From positions 567,955,712 to 568,019,711 of the forward strand of contig NC_133666.1 of NCBI RefSeq assembly GCF_037893015.1: a stretch of DNA of 64,000 nucleotides, in the 5' to 3' direction. Under the pieces are notes generated by a model. It was not told where the DNA came from. It saw nothing but the letters and a program-made list of their open reading frames with translations, and searched no databases. Positions 58,031-64,000 of the stretch are shown here, one piece after another. A program made the translations under genes and the position numbers. Source of the stretch: Macrotis lagotis (taxonomy: Eukaryota > Chordata > Mammalia > Peramelemorphia > Peramelidae). Numbering within the stretch: the first letter of the stretch is position 1; the number at the start of each line of letters is the position of its first letter.

Positions 58031-58679
58031 TACATTTTTGAAGAAGGACAGAGTGAAAGGAGAGAGAAAATATAATAGATGTTAAAGGGGAGGAATGGAT
58101 GGAGGGAGTTACAATCAACAACAGAAATTGTGGGAAAATATGAAAGTAACTTCTATGATAGACTTATGATAAAGAACATGATCCACCTGAGACAGAGTTG
58201 ATGGTATCAGAACATAGACTGAAACACATCTTTTTCTCTTTCTTTTACTTTATTTCTCATGAGGTTTTATATTTTTATGGGGGAGGAGGTATTATGTTTA
58301 CTCTTAAAACAAGGATATTTTAGTAATGTGTAAATAAAAAATAAATAAAATCTTAAAAAGAAAAAGTAATCATATTTTCTTTGAAAAATCCCAAAGTATA
58401 TGGATTGTAAAATTAAATTTAAACAACAAATAGATGAAAAACTTACCATTATCTTTTTGGATGATAGTAAAAACAAAAAGAAAACATGAACCATGCAAAT
58501 CCAAAGACCCATCATAAATGTTTTACCAGTCTACTTGTACCCAACTTGTGGTAGTCTCTTCTGAATTCATAGTGGATAGATCAACTTTAGCCAAATATAT
58601 TGTACCTCAACCACAAGATTATGATAGCATTGCTTGTCTTTGAAAACAAAAGACAAACAATACTTTCCTTAATAATATA

Positions 58680-58795
58680 AACACACACATATATGCATAT
58701 ATGTGTATGTGTACATGTGTGTGTAAAGACAGATACATCAATCTGTATATCTATATTTACAACATATGTGTGTGTATATATATCTGTGTACATTA
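58680..58795. repeat. CA/TG and TATG simple repeats
   Basis: acacacatatatgcata, gtgtatgtgtacatg and tgtgtgtatatata units. An adjacent piece at 58805-58895 may be a diverged MIR. Confidence 0.75.
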
Positions 58796-59107
58796 CTTTT
58801 TATGTGCCTTGGAGCACCTTGGAATAACGGATAGAGGAATTACCTTGTAATAAGTAGAATCTGGGTACAAATTTTTCTTATATGACACATACTAGCTAGG
58901 TCATAATAAAATTTGACATCTCAGGACCCTGGGGAATTTCTTAGGTCTAAATATTTCAGGGAACTGAGTCAAGACTACAGAGAAGTAAGGAAGTTGCCTG
59001 AACTCTTTTTGCTTTCCCTTAGAAACAACTTAATCAAGTCTCTCAATGGATTCTGGAGCAACAGATTCTACAAAAAGACAGAATGGAATAATTTTCAAGT
59101 TTAAGAT

Positions 59108-60542
59108 ATCTTGGGAGGACTTCTAGCCAAGATGGCAGAGAAAAGCCAGGAACTTTTAAAAACTCTACTGGGTTTCCCTCAGAAAAGACATTAATCAAGA
59201 GTGATAGAACCCACATAACAATACTATGGAACATCTTCCAGTAAAATCTGTGATGGGGGATCAGGGCAGAGAATAAAAATCTAGAACACTGGAGGCAGGG
59301 TGAGATAAGGACTAACCTGAGGTACTCAGCTGTGGATTTCTTGTGGAGGCTCTTGCAATTTGGACCAAGTGGTTCGACTGTGGTCAAATTGACTGGGAGA
59401 GCTCCAGTCAGGTGTTTAAGATCCTCATTTAGCCAGGATGGTTGGGCTGGACAGTAAGCCCCTTGTCTTCTCAACCCAGAGACCAAGTCCAATTAATGGG
59501 TTGCTGGCTTTATGGATAGAGAGCCCTCATGTGTTCTCATGTTTCCCAACAGCTCAGTGACTGGGCAGGTGACATCCCATTGATTCACTGAGCAACCCAA
59601 TAGATTTCCTAACACTGACAACCCCAGGTCAATTAAAAAGGTTCCAGGGTTCTCAACACTGATGTTCTGCAAGCAAGTCCCTCCCCCAAGAAAAGAACCA
59701 TGGGAAAGTGCCCAGTAACAAATATCAAAATGACTAAGAAAGGTCAGAGAAAAGCAGGGGCTATTGAAAGTTACCTTGGAGAGAAAGATGTGTAAAACAC
59801 TATCCAGAAAAAGGAGGTCAAATGCTATACTACATGTGATGATTCAGAGGAGACTATGAATTGGTCTCCAACCATAAGACTTCTTGGAAGGGTTCATAAA
59901 AGATATTTAAAAATCAAAGAAAAAATTGGGGAAAGAAATGTAAGAGAAAACAATATTTTGCTACAAATAGTGACAGACAAAAAAATCCTTTAAAAATACA
60001 ATTGGACAAGTGCAAAAAAGAAAATAATGGGGAAAAGATAAAAGCTCCTTTAAAAATAGATTTGACCAAATGGATAAGAATTGAAAAAGCCAAGGGAAGA
60101 AAATAACTTCTTGAAGAATAACCTGCAGCTACTGGAAGTTAATGACTCCATGAGACAGCAAGAATCAGTTAAAGAAAAAATAGTAGTAAATGAAAAATAC
60201 TTCATAGGTAAAACAACTGACTGAAAATAGATAGAGGAGAGATTAATTGGATTTCATGAAAGTCATGCTTTAAGAACAAAAAAAAGACCTGGCTAACATT
60301 TTCAGGAAGTCAACAAAGAAAAATGCTCTGATATCCTTCAACAAAAGGTCAAAATGATCATTAAAAGACCAATCACCTACTGAAAGGAATATCAAAATAA
60401 AATGCCAAGGAATATTGTAGTCAAAATCTAGAATTATCAGATAAAGGAGAAAACCCTTCAACTGACCAAAGAGAAGCAATATAAAAACACAAAGGAACCC
60501 CAATCAGGATTACATAGGATCTGGTTGCATCAACGTTAAAGG
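59108..60542 (+). mobile_element. L1 5' UTR and ORF1 (outer element, first part)
   Basis: The 5' end is at 'ggaggacttctagccaagatgg'. The 5' UTR runs to about 59729 and ORF1 starts at ATG 59730 (MTKKGQRKAGAIES). ORF1 has many stops. Coiled-coil and RRM-like parts can be followed to 60540 ('gattacataggatctggttg'), where a younger L1 is inserted. ORF1 resumes at 63220. The element continues beyond the window, where ORF2 should lie. Confidence 0.82.
59126..59138 (+). promoter_or_regulatory. L1 5' start with YY1-like site
   Basis: GCCAAGATGGCAG close to the L1 5' boundary. It is the strongest match to a YY1 core (CAAGATGGC) of the L1 starts in the window. Role inferred. Confidence 0.6.
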
Positions 60543-63219
60543 TTAGAACCAAAATAGACAAAGAGAATTATAGACCAATCCCTTTAATGAATATTGATGC
60601 AAAAATCTTAAATAAAATTTTAGCAATGAGACTACAGCAGGTTATTACTAGGATAATATCCCATGATCAGGTAGGATTTATACAAGGTAAGCAAGGATGG
60701 TTCAGCAGTAGGAAAACATTTAACATGATTAGACATAACAATAGTAAAATCAACAAAAATGATATGATTATCTCAACAGAAACTGAAAAAACCTTTGATA
60801 AAATACAGCATCCATTCATATTAAAAACACTAGAAAGTTTAGGAGTAAATGGAATTTTCCTTAAAATAATAAATAGTATATATCTAAAACTATAAACAAA
60901 TACTATATGTAATGGGAATAAACTCAGAGCTTTTCCAATAAAATCAGGGGTGAAACAAGAATGCCCATTGTCACCATTGCTACTCAATATAGTGTTAGAA
61001 ATGCTAGCAGTAGCAATGAGAGAAGAAAAAGAAATTGGAGGAATTAGAATTGACAATGAGGAAGCAAAACTTTCATTCTGTGTAGATGATATGATGGTAA
61101 ACTTAGAGAACTCAAGAAAATCAAATTAAAAACTTCTTGAAACAATTTACAAATTCAGCAAAGAAGCAGGATATAAAATAAACCCACATAAATCATCAAT
61201 GTTTCTATATATGAACAATAAAGTCCAAGAGTGAGAGCTAAAAAGAGAAATTCCATTTAAAATTATTATAGGCAACATTAAATACTTGGTAATCTCCTCC
61301 CAAGACAAACTCAGAAACTGTATGAACACAAATATAAAGCACTTCTCACTCAAATAAAGTCTGATACAAATAATTGGAAAAAATGTCAAATGCTCATGTT
61401 AGGTCTAGCTAATATAGTAAAAATGACAATTCTACCCAAACTAAATTACTTAGCAGTGCCATATAAAGCAAACTACCAAATAAAAACTTTATTGAGCTAC
61501 AAAAAGTAGTAACAGAATTAATCTAGAGCAAAAAATATTCAGGAATAGCAAGTAAGCTGATGAAAAAAATGTAAAGGAAGGTGGCTTAACTCTACCAGTT
61601 CAAAAACTATACTATAAAGCAGCAAGCATCAAAACTGCCTGGTACTGGTTAAGAAATAGAGTAGTGGATCTGTAGGTTAGAATAGGTTCAAAAGAAGTCA
61701 CAATAAATGATTACAGCAATACACTATTTGACAAACCCAAAGGCATCAGCTTCTGGGATAAGAATTCATTATTTGACAAAAATTGTTGGGAAAACTGGAA
61801 AAACTGTTTTGGTAAAACTGTTATGGTAAAAACTAGGCATAGATACACAACTCACACCCTATACCAAAATAAGGTCAAAATGGGAACAGGATTTAGACAG
61901 AAAGAGCAATACCATAAATAAATAAAATAAGGAATTATTTATCAGATCTATGGGAATGGGATAATTGTATGACCAAACAAGAATTAGAGAGCATTATAAA
62001 CTGCAAAACAAATGAATTGGCCTATATTAAATTAAAAAGGTTTAGAACTAATAAAATCAATGCTTCCAAAATTAGAAGGAAAGCAGAAAGCTAGGAAACA
62101 ATCTTCACAACTAGAAATTCTGTCAAAGGTCTTTTTTCTAAAGTATATAGATAATTGTATCAAATTTGTAACATCACAAGTCATTCCCCAATTGATAAAT
62201 GGTCAAAGAATATGAATAAAAAGTTTTCAAATGAAGAAATTAAAGTTATATATAATCATATGCAAAAATGCTCCAAATCATTATTAATTAAAGAAATGCA
62301 AATTAAAACAACAATTATCTATCATCTCACATTTTATCCTATTGACCAAGATGAGAAAAAAGGAAAATGATCAATTTTGGAGATGTTGTGGGAGGATTGG
62401 AACATTGATGCATTGCTGGTGGAGTTGTGAAATGATCCAACCTTTCTGGAGAGGAATGTAGAACCATGCCCAAAGAACAATTAAACTGATCATACCCTTT
62501 GACCCAGCAATTCCAATTCTAGTTCTATATCCAGAAGAACTTATAAAAAAGGTAGAAGTCTTACATGTTCCAAGATATTCATAGCAAGCCTTTTTGTAGT
62601 GGCAAAAAATTTGTAAATTGAAGGAATGCCCATCAATTGGGGAATGGCTAAACAAGTTATGGTTCCTGAATACTCTGGAATAATATTGTTCTATAAGAAA
62701 CTATAAATGGTCATACTCTAGAGAAGCATGGAATGACTTATGGAATCTGATGCTGAGTGAAGGCAGTAGAACCAGAGAACAATGTACATATCAACAATAA
62801 CTTTATGCAATGAACAACCATGATGGAAGCAGCTCCTCTTCAACAGTCCAGAGAGTTAGGACAACTGTATTTGACTGGCTATGGGCAATGTTATCCCCAT
62901 TCAGAGGATGAAACACAAAACAAAATAAAACACACATATACACACACACACAAACACATACACACAAAACAACCCTTCAGAATCAGATGAAAATTTTTAA
63001 TAATATGTCTTATGTATGTTTTTTCTTTAATCTTAATTTCTCATGCTCAAAATTACTAAACTTTAAACATGTCTATCAAAATATGTTATGAGCATTGCTA
63101 ACCTGACTGTTCGCTGTTGAGGGGAGGGTAGTGGGAAGGGAGGGTAGAAGGAAATTTTTCAGCTTAAAAATATACATGTGCATATGGTTTAAAATAAATA
63201 AATAATTTTTAAAAAAGTT
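60543..63219 (+). mobile_element. Nested 5'-truncated L1 (RT to poly(A))
   Basis: It begins inside the RT ([20 protein letters not shown] from about 60567). It continues with [20 protein letters not shown] (60670-60727), [17 protein letters not shown] (60784-60833), [22 protein letters not shown] sequence (60950-61003) and a catalytic block VDDMMVNL in place of FADD (61081-61104). The ORF2 C-terminal part, the 3' UTR (62.9-63.2 kb, with CA-rich sequence at 62930-62968) and an A-rich tail to 63219 follow. Flanked by ttaaagg (60536-60542 and 63220-63226). One 102-codon open piece remains (60587-60895). Confidence 0.9.
62928..62970. repeat. CA-rich simple repeat in L1 3' UTR
   Basis: acacacatatacacacacac-type sequence near the 3' end of the nested L1. 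Confidence 0.85.
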
Positions 63220-64000
63220 TTAAAGGATAGAAGGGTCGGTATATGATATTCTGGAGACCAAGAGAGTTTTGATTACAACTAAGAATCAACTACTCAGAAA
63301 ACTGAGCATATACTTTTAGGAGGAAAAATCAACATTTAACAGAACAGGTGAATTTCAAATTTTCCTGATTGAAAGACCAGAGCTGAAAAGAAAATTTTAT
63401 CTTCAAACTGGCAACTCAAGACATAAAAGTAATTGTAAAGAGGGGGAAAAGAAAGAGCCTGCTATTCAGTAAGATTAAACTGCTTATGTCTCTACATGGA
63501 AGGAAGATTCTCATAACTCATAATTCTTGAAAACTGTAACTCTATTAGGCAAAGTAGACTTATGTTGAAGTTATGGACATAAATTGATTTTGATAGGATG
63601 GTTTAAAAAATTTTAGATATAAAAGGTGGGGATCCTAATGATACAGGAAGAAGGGGGAGACAGATTGAGGTAAATCACATCATATGAAGAGATACAAAGA
63701 ACCTATTTCAGTAGTTGGAAATAAGGGAGGGGATGACAACTATTTGAATCTTACTCTCAATGGATTTGGCTCAAAGAGTGAATAACATATACACTCAGTT
63801 GAATTTAGAAATTTTTCTTACCTTTCAGTTATAAGGAGAAGAAAGGTGGGAAAGACAAGGAGGGACTGATAGAAGGGAGGTAAAGAAGAAAGGGAGAAGG
63901 GAAAATGAGAAGGAAAGAGAGGGTGACTGATAGAAGGTGAGATTGATTGAGGGAGCCAGTGTTCAGAAGCAAAATACTGATGAGGAGGGATAGTGTAAAA
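63220..64000 (+). mobile_element. L1 ORF1 C-terminus and ORF1-ORF2 spacer (outer element, second part)
   Basis: 'ggtatatgatattctggag' and 'aactaagaatcaactactcag' continue ORF1 exactly where 60540 stopped. The order is the same as in HAL1-like copy 3 at 57180-57260. ORF1 ends near 63385, and a purine-rich spacer with 'gaatcttactctcaatgg' and 'ggctcaaagagtgaataac' runs to the window end. ORF2 is not reached. Confidence 0.82.

Larger units (their letters stand above)
56230..58366 (+). mobile_element. HAL1-like ORF1-only LINE, copy 3
   Basis: Plus-strand copy, 5' truncated just before ORF1. It contains ORF1 (56335-57336), a spacer, an antisense SINE-like module (57890-58030) and the shared 3' end with 'ggatattttagtaatgtg' and an A/T-rich tail (58330-58360). 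The border repeat taatcatat (56220-56228 and 58367-58375) within a longer A-rich match is the likely target duplication. No ORF2 sequence is present between ORF1 and the 3' end, as in copies 1 and 2. Confidence 0.87.

Noticed and set aside
60200..60900. Apparent novel fusion of ORF1 to reverse transcriptase
   Set aside because: Explained by nested insertion: ORF1 resumes at 63220 after the inner L1 ends, with a short duplicated flank.

Overview
This is an AT-rich, gene-poor stretch of a vertebrate nuclear genome, almost certainly a marsupial. The main evidence is a young tRNA-derived SINE present in 13 clear copies. Each has a GGGGCAGCTAGGTGG-like start, an internal 'gttcaaatc' B box and a 'cttaaccccattgccttgcaaaaa' end, which resembles the WSINE1-type SINE I know from Australian marsupials. 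L1 and ORF1-only (HAL1-like) LINEs of marsupial type, old CORE-SINE/MIR remnants and L2 tails support this. I see no intact protein-coding gene, tRNA, rRNA, CRISPR array or bacterial-type feature. All longer open frames are pieces of retroelements or of one retropseudogene, or their antisense shadows.

Layout. 1-4 kb: a nearly complete, intronless, frame-broken retrocopy of PUM3 (Puf-A, a nucleolar PUF-repeat protein) on the minus strand, with a poly(A) trace and an unusual ~54-bp tandem repeat in its lysine-rich N-terminal part. 4-11 kb: single-copy-looking DNA with SINEs, MIR and L2 relics. 11-13.3 kb: an old minus-strand L1 3' part with a perfect 27-bp hairpin, then an RTE/BovB-like fragment. 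15.3-26.1 kb: a nest in which a CORE-SINE is split by a HAL1-like element, followed by a degraded plus-strand L1 that is itself split by a SINE and a second HAL1-like element. 26.7-36.2 kb: two consecutive minus-strand L1s, each with its 5' segment inverted (twin-priming structure). 36.2-42.4 kb: mostly unassigned sequence. 42.4-49.2 kb: SINEs, a CORE-SINE, an L2 tail, a MITE-like hairpin and an internally deleted L1. 49.2-56.2 kb: an old L1 fragment and unassigned DNA. 56.2-58.4 kb: a third HAL1-like element. 59.1-64.0 kb: the 5' part of a plus-strand L1 with a younger, 5'-truncated L1 nested in its ORF1, running off the window end.

The elements do not work together as a pathway. They form a layered record of retrotransposition: target-site duplications (TSDs) give the order of insertion at several nests. 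The most interesting system is the ORF1-only, HAL1-like family. It has three copies, each carrying an antisense SINE-like module at the same place in its 3' region. All identifications come from reading the sequence without database searches; family names are by resemblance.
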